From: CAVQWH01 sp963717595
GTDB lineage: Bacteria; Patescibacteriota; Saccharimonadia; Saccharimonadales; Saccharimonadaceae
Direction: 5' to 3'
Assembly (NCBI GenBank): GCA_963717595.1
Contig: CAVQWH010000002.1
Coordinates: forward strand, 52,612 to 116,611
Length of the DNA: 64,000 bases
The translations under genes were made by a program, and so were the position numbers. Positions 7,086 through 15,446 of the stretch are shown one piece after another. The first letter of the stretch is position 1. Each line of letters starts with the position of its first letter. Under the pieces are notes generated by a model. The model saw only the letters and a program-made list of their open reading frames with translations. It had not been told where the DNA came from and did not search any database.

Positions 7086-7472
7086 ATGAGTAGCAAAAAT
7101 GTGTCCTCAGGTTCACCAATGGAAAAACCTATCAGTTTTTCTCGTGCTAGCAGAATTGGCAACCAAATTGCGGTTGCTGGGACTGCCGCCATAGGCGATG
7201 ATGGTAAAACTGTGGGCGTCGGCAATGTCTATGAACAAACTAAGCATTGTCTTGAAATAACAAAAAATGCTATCGAAGAAGCGGGCGGCAAGCTAGAAAA
7301 CGTTATCAGGACACGAATTATGTTGGTAAATATGTCGCAATGGGAAGAAGCGGCAAGAGCGCATGGAGAATATTTTTCAGATATAAAACCAGCCTGCACT
7401 TTTGTTGAAGTAAAAAGCTTTATAAACAAAGAGTGGCTGGTAGAGACAGAAGCTGAATGTGTGGTTGAATAA
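7086..7472 (+). CDS. RidA/YjgF family protein
   Basis: The 128-aa protein matches the RidA family in length and pattern: GNQIAVAGTAAI near the N-terminus, QTKHCLEITKNAIEEAGGKLENVIRTRIML in the middle, and the C-terminal LVETEAECVV with a conserved acidic residue. RidA proteins hydrolyse reactive enamines/imines to ketoacids in the cytosol. The usual substrate-binding Arg is present in ENVIRTRI. It would act as a trimer. TATACT at 7074-7079 is six bases before ATG; an out-of-frame ATG at 7081 is ignored. Confidence 0.85.
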   Translation: MSSKNVSSGSPMEKPISFSRASRIGNQIAVAGTAAIGDDGKTVGVGNVYEQTKHCLEITKNAIEEAGGKLENVIRTRIMLVNMSQWEEAARAHGEYFSDIKPACTFVEVKSFINKEWLVETEAECVVE

Positions 7473-7497
7473 ATATTAAATCTGTTACCATACTTAC

Positions 7498-9417
7498 ATG
7501 ACCGTTGTTAACCTAAAAGAAGCAAACAATACAAAAATTTATGGTGGTAAGTCTACGAACTTAGCACATTTACTACAAAACGACCTGCCTGTGCCCGAAG
7601 GATTTGCCGTAGGTTTAGATGCCTTTAATGGCGACAGACTGAGCAAAAATGCAAAGCAGAAAGTTAAAGGTCTTATAAAAAGCAATAAGTTATACGCAGT
7701 CAGATCATCGGCGCTGGCTGAGGATGCAGAAGGCGCTTCGTGGGCTGGCCAATTTGAAACATATCTAAACACAGAGCCAGATGACGTTATAGCTAGGATT
7801 GAACTTTGTCACAATTCTGCGAAGAGTCGTGCCAAAGCTTACGCCGAGGATAAGTATACCAGTGAAAGCTTTGATATTGCAGTAACCGTGCAGGAAATGG
7901 TTAAGTCCGAATACTCAGGTGTGCTTTTTACAAAAGACCCAATTACGGGCGAGAGCCTGCTTGTTACTGAATATGTTAAAGGGCTAGGAGAAGAGCTTGT
8001 TAGCGGTAGAGCCGATCCCGCTCGTGTAGTTCTAGGCAAAGACAGCCTTAACACTCCTTTTGACGCCCGGCAGCTAGCGGAGTTAGCAGTAAAAGTGGAG
8101 CAAGTGTTTGGTGTACCTCAGGATATTGAATGGGCGTGGGCTGAAGATAAAATTTGGCTAGTACAGGCTAGACCAATTACCACAAGCCAAACTATCAAAG
8201 CAGGATATTACCTGGGCGAGCCTAGCGATTTATTTTACTGGGGTCCATCTAGGACAATTCCGATGTATATGAGCGACTGGCTAGCTGCCACAGAGCAGGA
8301 ATTTATGGCAATGGCCAAAGACCCAGCCTTGCCAACGCCACCCAAGACACTGGTTTTATTCTGTAACAAAAAGATGGTATATCTTAGTAACGCAAAAGAC
8401 TTCCATGAGTGGTGTGTGTCGTCGTTTGACGCCTACTTAAACAGCAGTCTTATAGACACCAATATAGCCCAGTGGCAAGAGCTGACAGAGTCGCTAAGTA
8501 CGCTAAGCGGACACGAACTTTCGCAAGCCTTGGTAAAGACTTGGAGCAAGACTATATTTGCTGAGTTTTCTTTATACGGTGCGGAAAGCTATATAGCCAA
8601 GCAACTATCCAGGTTTGACTCAAAAACTCTACAGAAGATATGGGGTGCTTTTACGGTACCAGACAACTCTACTTTTTTAGCTCGTATTGATACGGAGCTA
8701 GTTGAATCTAAAGATCCAGCCGCTATGGCAGAAAAATATCCTTGGATTCAGGACGGCTATGCCGGTCCATCATCTCAGGCTAAAGAGTATTTTGAAAAAC
8801 GACTCGAAGTTATTGGCGACGAATCGCAAGAAATCCGAGATGGCAAAGAAAAACGGGATGAGCTGCGCCAAACACTTAAACTAAGCGGTAAAGAAGTAGC
8901 AGCCCTTGATTTAACTCGTAAGCTAGCTGAGTTTATGGATGACCGCAAAGCGTGGATGATGCAGACGCGTCGCCTTATTACCGAGTCAGTTGGCAGTATT
9001 GAAAATGGTTGGTTCTTTTACGATGGCAATATATCTAAAGTTGATAAAAAACATACTAACGAACTGTGGCAGCGTTATGTTAATTTTAAAGCCTCTACTA
9101 GCGCAGTAGCTGGCATAGTGGCTAGTAATGGAGGCAGGCATTTTGTAAATGGTGAAGTCGCTGTAGTAGATACTCCTACCGATATAGTGGGTGAAGGAAA
9201 AATCTTAATCGTACCATCAACCAGCCCCAGCTATGTGCCGCTTATGCGCAAAGCTAAAGCTTTAGTTACTGACCATGGTGGCATGATGTCACATGCCGCT
9301 ATAGTTGCGCGCGAGTTTAACCTGCCATGTATAGTTGGCACCAAGCAGGCTACAAAAGCTCTTAAGAGCGGAGATAAAGTCGTCCTCGATCTTGTAAAAG
9401 GCGAAGTTAATAGGTAG
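7498..9417 (+). CDS. PEP synthase/PPDK-like ATP-grasp and phosphohistidine protein
   Basis: The 639-aa protein has a PPDK-type N-terminal ATP-binding domain (about 1-235; GGKSTNLAHL, VRSSALAEDAEGASWAGQF, DIEWAWAEDKIWLVQARP). A unique middle domain (about 236-540) follows, then a C-terminal swivelling phosphohistidine domain with the catalytic GGMMSHAAIVARE. The PEP/pyruvate TIM barrel is absent. This ATP-middle-His layout is that of rifampicin phosphotransferase and related PEP-synthase-like enzymes, which phosphorylate a substrate bound by the middle domain. The substrate is unknown. TACCAT at 7486-7491 is six bases from ATG. Confidence 0.82.
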   Translation: MTVVNLKEANNTKIYGGKSTNLAHLLQNDLPVPEGFAVGLDAFNGDRLSKNAKQKVKGLIKSNKLYAVRSSALAEDAEGASWAGQFETYLNTEPDDVIARIELCHNSAKSRAKAYAEDKYTSESFDIAVTVQEMVKSEYSGVLFTKDPITGESLLVTEYVKGLGEELVSGRADPARVVLGKDSLNTPFDARQLAELAVKVEQVFGVPQDIEWAWAEDKIWLVQARPITTSQTIKAGYYLGEPSDLFYWGPSRTIPMYMSDWLAATEQEFMAMAKDPALPTPPKTLVLFCNKKMVYLSNAKDFHEWCVSSFDAYLNSSLIDTNIAQWQELTESLSTLSGHELSQALVKTWSKTIFAEFSLYGAESYIAKQLSRFDSKTLQKIWGAFTVPDNSTFLARIDTELVESKDPAAMAEKYPWIQDGYAGPSSQAKEYFEKRLEVIGDESQEIRDGKEKRDELRQTLKLSGKEVAALDLTRKLAEFMDDRKAWMMQTRRLITESVGSIENGWFFYDGNISKVDKKHTNELWQRYVNFKASTSAVAGIVASNGGRHFVNGEVAVVDTPTDIVGEGKILIVPSTSPSYVPLMRKAKALVTDHGGMMSHAAIVAREFNLPCIVGTKQATKALKSGDKVVLDLVKGEVNR

Positions 9418-9446
9418 TGACTATTTATTATTGATATAATAGCAAC

Positions 9447-9980
9447 ATGTCAATAAAGCCTTGGGAAATACAGTCTGAAGAAATTATTTTTAGTAAGTAC
9501 GGACGGCAGGTCGTAAAAAGAGTTTACAAGCTTCCAAACAGCTCAATAGCTGATTACTATATTAAAAAAGAAAAAAATACTGCAGGAGTTTTTGCCCTCA
9601 CCAAAGATAAAAAAGTTTTATTAGTTAAACAATATAGACCGGGACCAGATAAGGTAATGCTGGATTTGCCGGGTGGCTTTATTGATGAAGACGGCTCTGA
9701 TCCTAAGCTGACGGCTGAGAGGGAGTTGTTAGAAGAAACAGGATACAAAGGTAAGTTAGAGTTTTTAGTAACAAGCATAGATGATGCCTACTCTACGGTT
9801 AAACGTAGTTTATATGTTGCTACGCAGTGCGAAAAAGTAAGCCAGCAGAAATTAGAAGATACGGAGTTTGCCGAGGTCTGCCAACTCACGCTACCTGAAT
9901 TTAGACAATTACTTCGCAGCGGGCAGATGACAGACATAGAAGCAGGTTATTTGGCTTTAGACCATTTAGATCTTTTGTAG
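9447..9980 (+). CDS. Nudix hydrolase, ADP-ribose pyrophosphatase-like
   Basis: The 177-aa protein carries a Nudix box, GGFIDEDGSDPKLTAERE followed by LLEETGY (about residues 73-97). It has one extra residue between the Gly and the RE..EE core compared with the consensus. The catalytic REllEEtG is intact. The preceding VKQYRPGPDKVMLDLPGG is typical of ADP-ribose/NDP-sugar pyrophosphatases. The reaction is hydrolysis of an X-diphosphate with Mg2+. TATAAT at 9435-9440 lies six bases from ATG, so translation is probably leaderless. Confidence 0.88.
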   Translation: MSIKPWEIQSEEIIFSKYGRQVVKRVYKLPNSSIADYYIKKEKNTAGVFALTKDKKVLLVKQYRPGPDKVMLDLPGGFIDEDGSDPKLTAERELLEETGYKGKLEFLVTSIDDAYSTVKRSLYVATQCEKVSQQKLEDTEFAEVCQLTLPEFRQLLRSGQMTDIEAGYLALDHLDLL

Positions 9981-9997
9981 ATACAAGCACTGTGTTA

Positions 9998-10366
9998 CTA
10001 CAGGTTCTCAGTAAAGTTAACTTCAATCTTGCAAATTCCTTGAGGTCCAAAAATTTCAATGTAGTAATACTTATAGTGTTGAGCAGACTTTTTGGAGACA
10101 AAATTTTCTATTGTGGCACCATGATTTTCGGCAATTTTTTCTAGTTCTTTCATTGATTGGCAATATATCTCAAAAGTCATATTTTTAGTAAGTGGCTGCC
10201 CTCCATCTTTCATAAGATTTATTAAAAAGCTACTGTCTGGTACTTCAAAAGTAGACCAACCCTCGAATGTATAGCCGTCTATCCTCTCTTTAAAAAACTG
10301 CTTTAGAAAGCTATGCACTTCATCTATATATTCATTGCAAACAAGGTAAGAACCGTATTTAGCCAT
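9998..10366 (-). CDS. Glyoxalase/VOC-like protein
   Basis: From ATG 10366 the protein has 122 aa. Two betaalphabetabetabeta-like halves and the ending YYYIEIFGPQGICKIEVNF suggest the vicinal-oxygen-chelate (glyoxalase/bleomycin resistance) fold. Metal ligands cannot be assigned with certainty. TATTAT lies exactly six bases before ATG 10366 on the minus strand, so I choose this over a TTG two codons upstream. It is convergent with the Nudix gene. Confidence 0.65.
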   Translation of the reverse strand: MAKYGSYLVCNEYIDEVHSFLKQFFKERIDGYTFEGWSTFEVPDSSFLINLMKDGGQPLTKNMTFEIYCQSMKELEKIAENHGATIENFVSKKSAQHYKYYYIEIFGPQGICKIEVNFTENL

Positions 10367-10419
10367 ATACAAATAATAGCCTATGGATTTACTAGAGTCT
10401 ATTCTGTTAAAATCTGTTT

Positions 10420-10938
10420 ATGCCATTATTTTTAGTCACCGGTTTACCAGGCTCGGGCAAGTCTGCAGTTAATGCTGAGCTAAAGTCGAGAGGTTATGAA
10501 TCTTATGATGGAGACGAAGATCATCTAGCACGTTGGTATAACGACGAGACGGGCCAAGAAGTAGAGGCTGGTATAGAAGATTGTACGCCTGAGTTTTTAA
10601 GTAAACATTCAAGAAGTATATCTAGAAAAGTAGTTGAAGAGCTAGCCCTAAAAGCTAAAACCAAGCCAGTTTTTCTGTGTGGAGATCCTGAGAACGAAGA
10701 AAATTTAAACGATCTATTCTCTAAAGTTTTTGCTCTGATTATTGATGAAAAAACTCGTGAATACAGACTTACTGCACGGACTAACAATGTTTGGGGAAAG
10801 CGTCCGCATGAGCGTGAATACAGCGCGGCTTTTGGTAAAAAATGGAAAGATATCTGTTTACGCCTTAAATATACTCATATAGATTCGTCTCAGCCTACTA
10901 AAAATATTGTTGATCAGATACTAAAAGAAGTTAATTAA
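10420..10938 (+). CDS. P-loop NTPase/kinase-like protein
   Basis: The 172-aa protein starts with VTGLPGSGKSAV, a Walker A motif of the nucleoside/shikimate-kinase type (residues 6-17). It has ESYDGDEDHLARW as a substrate-binding segment and an FLCGDPENEENL stretch after the Walker B-like strand. It probably phosphorylates a small metabolite or nucleotide, with unknown substrate. TAAAAT at 10408-10413 is six bases before ATG. Confidence 0.72.
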   Translation: MPLFLVTGLPGSGKSAVNAELKSRGYESYDGDEDHLARWYNDETGQEVEAGIEDCTPEFLSKHSRSISRKVVEELALKAKTKPVFLCGDPENEENLNDLFSKVFALIIDEKTREYRLTARTNNVWGKRPHEREYSAAFGKKWKDICLRLKYTHIDSSQPTKNIVDQILKEVN

Positions 10939-10986
10939 TAAAACTAAAATTTGATTTACACAAATAAGTGTTGTATTCTATTGTTT

Positions 10987-11595
10987 ATGTCAAGAAAATA
11001 TAGAGGTAGGCAGCCTAATATTGATTGGGAGCAAGCCAAATTGTTACATAATGGTATTCCCGAAGAAGATCCAGACCCTGAGCCAGAGGAGCAGTCAGTA
11101 CCCCATAATGAATTTACTAGAAAAATAACAGGCTTTAGCCCTGCGGCGTTAGAATTGCTATTAAGGTATGGCTTTAGTGCTTTAGATGATAGAGGATTTG
11201 TGCCCGTAAGGTTCATTGGCGTAAGTAGAAAGCCAGATAAAACAATAGACTATAAAAACCCTACCTTACTAAGATCACGCGAGGGGTTAGTAGTGTTGTC
11301 TGGCGTAGTAGATAAAAAGAGTGTGGGTGAGGTAGGAAATGGGAGTTATCCCATAGAGCACGTCGAGCGTCCTGATGTGGAAGATCACAATTCTCCACGA
11401 AGGCTTAACGTGAGTCTTGGCGAGGCTTCTGAAGATTTTGACCCTGATGCAGCTATAGGCGAATTAGATAGAAGTGAACTTGAAGTTTCAGCAGTTGATT
11501 CTATAAACGGCACTCCCATAACATCTGATCTTACTCAATGGGAAATAAGGGGTCTATGGCACAGAGATTCTTCTAGCTACATGCTAGGTAACTAG
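10987..11595 (+). CDS. Hypothetical protein
   Basis: From ATG 10987 the protein has 202 aa. It is soluble with an acidic Pro-rich N-terminal stretch (DPDPEPEEQ) and no recognised domain. I choose this start over one 36 nt upstream because TATTCT (10974-10979) lies seven bases before it. It overlaps the convergent membrane-protein gene by four bases. No function can be proposed. Confidence 0.6.
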   Translation: MSRKYRGRQPNIDWEQAKLLHNGIPEEDPDPEPEEQSVPHNEFTRKITGFSPAALELLLRYGFSALDDRGFVPVRFIGVSRKPDKTIDYKNPTLLRSREGLVVLSGVVDKKSVGEVGNGSYPIEHVERPDVEDHNSPRRLNVSLGEASEDFDPDAAIGELDRSELEVSAVDSINGTPITSDLTQWEIRGLWHRDSSSYMLGN

Positions 11596-11966
11596 CTTTT
11601 GAGCTCGTCTTTACCCTTAATTTTATTGGGTCTCTTAGAATACAAAATCAAAGCAGCTGCTACGAGGCAGGCTGCGCCGGCTATATAGGCTAGCCAAGAG
11701 ACTTTTATGGCACCACTAGCGCGGCCGAACTGATAAAGTCCTAGAGCTATTAGCAGTAAACTAGGTAGCCATTTTGAACTGCCCGCAGTGGTGCTGGCCA
11801 TGAAAACTCCCGCCAAGGTGGATATTGATCCTATAACAAAGAATTGCGTGGAAGTCAGGTCTTTATCTGTCAGGGATATGATGTATATTCCGAAAATAAT
11901 GAGCAGGACTGCAATTAGCACTGCAAAGATGAAATTAATTAGCTGTTTACGGTTTTGAAACTTCAC
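11592..11966 (-). CDS. Hypothetical four-helix membrane protein
   Basis: The 124-aa protein has four predicted transmembrane helices (about 10-30, 41-60, 68-84, 93-111) and a basic tail. It overlaps the upstream K+ channel gene by four bases (ATGA), so the two are co-translated and may act together. No known domain was recognised. Confidence 0.65.
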   Translation of the reverse strand: MKFQNRKQLINFIFAVLIAVLLIIFGIYIISLTDKDLTSTQFFVIGSISTLAGVFMASTTAGSSKWLPSLLLIALGLYQFGRASGAIKVSWLAYIAGAACLVAAALILYSKRPNKIKGKDELKS

Positions 11967-12262
11967 TTTAAACCCCTTTTGTCTCTAATTCTATGGGCTT
12001 GCCGGCGCATTGAGTAAGATATGAAGGTGGTTATGATGCCTACGCCCGCCAAGATGTAAAAGGTGGTAAAAATTTTGCCTACATCTGTGTGAGGAACTAT
12101 GTCGCCATAACCGACTGTCGTTAAGGTAATTACGCTAAAGTAGTATGCATTCACCCAGCTGAGATGCTCTACGTAGTGATAAACCATCGTGCCAGTAGCT
12201 AGTACTAAAAAAGCAGCTAAAGCCAAGTAGCGGTATACACGTTTGTCAAAACCTTGCTGCAT
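11963..12262 (-). CDS. Two-helix potassium channel (Ion_trans_2)
   Basis: The 99-aa protein has two transmembrane helices (about 10-29 and 65-85) flanking a pore loop with the K+ selectivity filter TVGYGD (about residues 48-53). This is the minimal KcsA-type pore, which works as a tetramer. There is no RCK or voltage-sensor domain. TATACT lies seven bases before ATG on the minus strand. It is followed by an overlapping four-helix membrane protein. Confidence 0.88.
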   Translation of the reverse strand: MQQGFDKRVYRYLALAAFLVLATGTMVYHYVEHLSWVNAYYFSVITLTTVGYGDIVPHTDVGKIFTTFYILAGVGIITTFISYSMRRQAHRIRDKRGLK

Positions 12263-12292
12263 ACAATAAAGTATAGCAAATAAAAGTAAGCT

Positions 12293-13210
12293 TTATATAT
12301 CTAACAGCTTGCTAGGCTCGCGGCTTAGGCAGCGTTTTAGTAAATCTTGGGCTTCGCTTATATAGTCATCATTCGGCGCGTCGTTTAGGGCGTCAAAAAA
12401 CATGCCAATTGCCCGCGAAGTTATTAAAGGCAAGAAAGCTGGCCATAATTCTTCTTGGGAGATTTTAGATTTTTCTATAAATAATCTAAGTAATTTGGCG
12501 GCATGCTCAAAGCTATGAAGGCGGGTGTAAATGCGGCTATACATATATGCCAAATCATAATAACGCGGCTTTTCTACGCTGGCGTGTTCGCCATCAATCA
12601 GCCACCAGTTTTGCTTAGCGTCTATTAAAATATGCCATGGCGTGAAATCGCCATGCTGAAAATGGGGTTTAACGTGTTGTTTGTAGTCGTGGATAATTTT
12701 GCGAGCTTGCTCAAGCTGGTTAATTGTCATTAAACCTTGGGCTAGGGGCTTTTCGCTCCATTTTTTCCAGCGGCGGTCTAGCTCGGCGTAAGTGGTAGAT
12801 CCTTTATCGGTTGGAGGAAGTTTTTCTAAATCTTTAACTTCTATGCCGTCTAGCGCTACAAGACAATCAACGTATTGCTCTAGGTATTGTTCAGCTTTTT
12901 GGGCTGGATCACCAGGCACTACACTTGGGTGTCCGTTTATCCACTCGGCTATATACCAATATGCTCCATGCTCGATAATCTTAGGTGTATTGATCTTTAG
13001 GTCATGGCTTGCTCGCAGTTTTTGAACAGTTTCACACCACCAGATATCAGCTATGATGCTGTTTTCGCGCACGCTGTGGTCTATGGAATATTTAGCAAAG
13101 TAAAACTTACTGTCTTTTTGCAGTTTACAAAAGCCATGCTTACTGGATTCTTGTGGTTTAAAACTTTCATCACCGTTTTTATAGCCCAATTTATAGAAGT
13201 GCTCTAACAT
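12293..13210 (-). CDS. APH-family phosphotransferase-like protein
   Basis: The 305-aa protein has the APH/choline-kinase fold: a hinge 'YWYIAEWINGHPS', the catalytic loop HGDFTPWH (about residues 210-217) and WWLIDGEHAS as the metal-binding strand. The last position of HxDxxxxN is His instead of Asn, which may alter metal binding, so activity is uncertain. The substrate is unknown. TATAAT lies nine bases before ATG on the minus strand. This is the second such kinase in the window (see 2035). Confidence 0.75.
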   Translation of the reverse strand: MLEHFYKLGYKNGDESFKPQESSKHGFCKLQKDSKFYFAKYSIDHSVRENSIIADIWWCETVQKLRASHDLKINTPKIIEHGAYWYIAEWINGHPSVVPGDPAQKAEQYLEQYVDCLVALDGIEVKDLEKLPPTDKGSTTYAELDRRWKKWSEKPLAQGLMTINQLEQARKIIHDYKQHVKPHFQHGDFTPWHILIDAKQNWWLIDGEHASVEKPRYYDLAYMYSRIYTRLHSFEHAAKLLRLFIEKSKISQEELWPAFLPLITSRAIGMFFDALNDAPNDDYISEAQDLLKRCLSREPSKLLDI

Positions 13211-13314
13211 ATGGTTAGTATTATAACAAGTGATACACCAAACTTATTCAACGGCTATTTGCAATGATATAATATGTTCACATTCATTCTATTCCTTTAC
13301 GAAGGGAGTAAGAA

Positions 13315-13806
13315 ATGGGTAGTAACTATCAGTACTGCAGGGAAGCTGCCCGCCGTGTAGAAGACGGTTGGGTTAGTAAGAAGTTCTGGGATAAAGATGG
13401 CAATGTGTGTCTTATACAGAGCCTGAGTAGTGTCTCGGGACTGAGGAAGGGAGGCTCTCTGCCTCCAGAAATCACTGCCGAGCTTGTCAACCAGCTCAGG
13501 CGTGAGCCTGACTACGAGCAGGTGCGGCTTCTGAAATTCCTTTCGCTGGCATTGCCTTACGTACGCTTCATGGGTAAACGGCCTCGACTCATGTGGTGGA
13601 GGCCTTTCGCCATAAGGAAGCCTGTACGCCTTGCTATCAGGTGGAATGACAAGCCTGGTCGCACCAAGCAAGAAGTCGTCGACCTGCTTGATCGGGTAGC
13701 TGACAGCCTGGAAAGCAAGGCCCAAGAAGCAGAGGCCGAGGTAAGCGACAGGCAAACCCTGGAACAGCTCGACAAAGCAGCCGAGTCGACCATCGTCGGC
13801 ACCTGA
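13315..13806 (+). CDS. DUF6197-like hypothetical protein
   Basis: The 163-aa protein has an N-terminal pattern YCREAARRVEDGWV...DGNVCLIQSL, which recalls DUF6197 (a helix, G-W, then G-x-x-C-x-x-x-A/S-x). The C-terminus is a charged coil. No enzymatic role is known. Base composition is clearly GC-richer than in neighbours, and GAAGGGAG provides a Shine-Dalgarno, so it belongs to a distinct gene class in this window. TATAAT at 13268-13273 leaves a ~35-nt leader. A minus-strand ORF over the same bases is a shadow. Confidence 0.62.
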   Translation: MGSNYQYCREAARRVEDGWVSKKFWDKDGNVCLIQSLSSVSGLRKGGSLPPEITAELVNQLRREPDYEQVRLLKFLSLALPYVRFMGKRPRLMWWRPFAIRKPVRLAIRWNDKPGRTKQEVVDLLDRVADSLESKAQEAEAEVSDRQTLEQLDKAAESTIVGT

Positions 13807-14006
13807 AGTGCTGAAGCTAGGCAGCTTAAGCCTTAAGTTAAGTAATCCTCTCAACCGAGGGGTGGGCGAGAGACCACCATTCAAGTGCGATGCTTGTTTG
13901 AAGTCTCCGCCCGGAGGCCGTTTTGTATTTAGAGTCCGGCTTAGGGATTCCGAAACGTTGCCACCACTTACTATGCCCGCCGTTAGCAGTAATTACGGCG
14001 GGTTTT
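13807..14006 (+). terminator. Long 3' region and terminator of the 13315 gene
   Basis: The ~170 nt after the stop hold hairpins (CCTCTCAACCGAGGGG; GGTGG/CCACC; CTCC-GCCC-GGAG). A perfect 8-bp stem, CCCGCCGT/ACGGCGGG (13976-13983 / 13995-14002), follows with TTTT. The loop TAGCAGTAATT and the sequence before the stem (CCGAAAC...GCCACC) recur after the next gene, so both genes share a related 3' end. Confidence 0.7.
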
Positions 14007-14038
14007 AAAATTAATTTAAAATAAGTTTCTGTCTACTA

Positions 14039-14067
14039 TTGACATAAGCATATTAATATGATAAGAT
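14039..14067 (+). promoter_or_regulatory. Promoter of the 14114 gene
   Basis: Consensus TTGACA (14039-14044), a 17-nt spacer and TAAGAT (14062-14067) give a ~40-nt leader that carries GAGGAG before the GTG start. Confidence 0.75.
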
Positions 14068-14113
14068 TATACATAGTCAAGGTTGTCAATACTGCGAGAT
14101 TGAGGAGCTTGAA

Positions 14114-14464
14114 GTGAACGGACATACTAGTTGGTTCGCACAGTTGGCCGGAGACCGGCTGGCTGAGTCCCTTCCCATCTTCGCCGCCCGCTTTCTGATC
14201 GGCAAACTCGAGCGCTGGTCAAAGCTTTACCTGGTTGCCCAGTTCGCCATTCTTGGCGTCCTGTGCGGCTGGGTGGCGATGACGCTGTGCATCGCAATGG
14301 GATTGAGTCTGCATTTGATCATCGGTTTCGCGCTGATCGGAACGCTCTACACCATTGCGCTGCCAGTAGGCTGGCTTATCGTCAACCACAAGATGCCTGA
14401 AGTAGAGGCTGGTCTGGCTGGTTGGCTTTCGAGCCAGGGTCGTCGGGCTTTCGAAGCGTTCTGA
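14114..14464 (+). CDS. Small two-helix membrane protein
   Basis: The 116-aa protein begins at GTG, six bases after a GAGGAG Shine-Dalgarno. It has two long hydrophobic helices (about 40-62 and 66-90) between soluble ends. It is GC-rich compared with most genes here, like its upstream neighbour, and has a consensus promoter. The function is unknown; no family was recognised. Its 3' region is homologous to that of the 13315 gene. Confidence 0.68.
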   Translation: MNGHTSWFAQLAGDRLAESLPIFAARFLIGKLERWSKLYLVAQFAILGVLCGWVAMTLCIAMGLSLHLIIGFALIGTLYTIALPVGWLIVNHKMPEVEAGLAGWLSSQGRRAFEAF

Positions 14465-14535
14465 GTCGGGATAAAGGTGCAAGGCATGTCTAAAAAACAT
14501 GAGAGCCGGTCCGAAACCCGCCACCCCTTGTTTCA

Positions 14536-14568
14536 CCCGCTGTTTAGCAGTAGCTACAGCGGGTTTTT
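14536..14568 (+). terminator. Terminator of the 14114 gene
   Basis: Stem CCCGCTGT/ACAGCGGG, loop TTAGCAGTAGCT and five T. The stem position, loop core TAGCAGTA and preceding CCGAAAC-GCCACC match the terminator at 13976-14006. Confidence 0.85.
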
Positions 14569-14611
14569 AATTTATATTTAAAGTATGAATATTAGTTTGA
14601 AAGTAGTTGAA

Positions 14612-14674
14612 ATTTAAAACCCCGCCCCTAGGGTAACTTTCGCTTTTTTGGCGAAAGCTACCCTAGATGACGGG
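14612..14674 (-). terminator. Strong terminator of the 14891 gene
   Basis: Sixteen-base arms 14628-14643 and 14651-14666 pair with one mismatch around a 7-nt loop. Outer CCCGYC/GGCGGG pairs extend the stem, and the minus strand then reads GGTTTTAAATTT. Confidence 0.8.
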
Positions 14675-14687
14675 AAGGCCCTTACTT

Positions 14688-14891
14688 TCATTCGATCTTT
14701 TTGAGCGTGTCTGCCACGTGTTTGGTGCATTTTACAGGGTATCTTGCACCTTCACACAGGTGGATTGCTTGGGTTTGTAGGTTCTCTCGTGCGGAAGTCT
14801 TTTCATGGCCATCCCAGACGATTGCGCCCACAATAGCCAACACTGCAATGCCCGCACCAATCCCTATCTTGCCGAACAGCTCCTCCAGCAT
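14688..14891 (-). CDS. Small membrane-anchored protein
   Basis: The 67-aa protein has an N-terminal transmembrane helix (about 9-27) and a hydrophilic tail with two cysteines (LCEGARYPVKCTK) that could form a disulfide outside the cell. AAAGGAGGAAGAG immediately before ATG is a very strong Shine-Dalgarno, and a strong terminator follows 14 nt after the stop. Function unknown. It belongs to the GC-richer small-gene class. Confidence 0.68.
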   Translation of the reverse strand: MLEELFGKIGIGAGIAVLAIVGAIVWDGHEKTSARENLQTQAIHLCEGARYPVKCTKHVADTLKKIE

Positions 14892-15041
14892 CTCTTCCTC
14901 CTTTAGTAATTTTGTGTTCCAAATTCCAAAGTCTGATTCGTGGAATGTGATTTTACTAATACGTCAGAAGCAAAGCCTTAAAGTAGAATACAATACTATT
15001 CCATAAAAATCAAATAGTGAAAAGTTTGCTACTATAAAGAC

Positions 15042-15434
15042 ATGAAACCCTACACAAAACTTAATTTAAAAGAAGTTGAAGACTCAGCTAAAAAGTTTGG
15101 CTCTACGGATAACGAAGCCAGATTTCCATCCAGGCTATTAGATCTTGAAAAACTAGGATTTAGTTTACAAAAGCTCCTGCCAAATAAAAAAAGTAGTTTT
15201 GGCCATAAACACAAAGTTCAAGAAGAAGTTTTAATTGTCATTGGCGGCAGCGGCAAAATGAAGCTAGATGACGAGGTTATATCTTTGCAGCAGTTTGACG
15301 CAGTGAGAATTGCACCTGGCGTTATGCAAGCTCTTTCGGCCGGTAGCGAAGGCTTAGAATTTTTAGTTTTCGGTGCCCCTAAAACTGAAGGAAAAGACTG
15401 GGAAATGGTGCAAGGATGGTGGGATGGCAAGTAA
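15042..15434 (+). CDS. Cupin-domain protein
   Basis: The 130-aa single-domain cupin has two motifs: KSSFGHKHKVQEEVLIVIGGSG (G-x-x-H-x-H-x-x-x-E-E-like metal site) and the second motif around DAVRIAPGVMQAL. Such proteins are metal-dependent isomerases, dioxygenases or sugar-binding proteins. The substrate is unknown. TACTAT at 15030-15035 lies six bases from ATG. The next gene starts 12 nt later and is probably co-transcribed. Confidence 0.82.
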   Translation: MKPYTKLNLKEVEDSAKKFGSTDNEARFPSRLLDLEKLGFSLQKLLPNKKSSFGHKHKVQEEVLIVIGGSGKMKLDDEVISLQQFDAVRIAPGVMQALSAGSEGLEFLVFGAPKTEGKDWEMVQGWWDGK

Positions 15435-15446
15435 ATAAAGGATTAT

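Noticed and set aside
13297..13884. 195-codon minus-strand ORF over the 13315 gene
   Set aside because: The plus-strand frame has a Shine-Dalgarno, a -10 box, a plausible domain pattern and a terminator; the minus frame is a GC-driven shadow.
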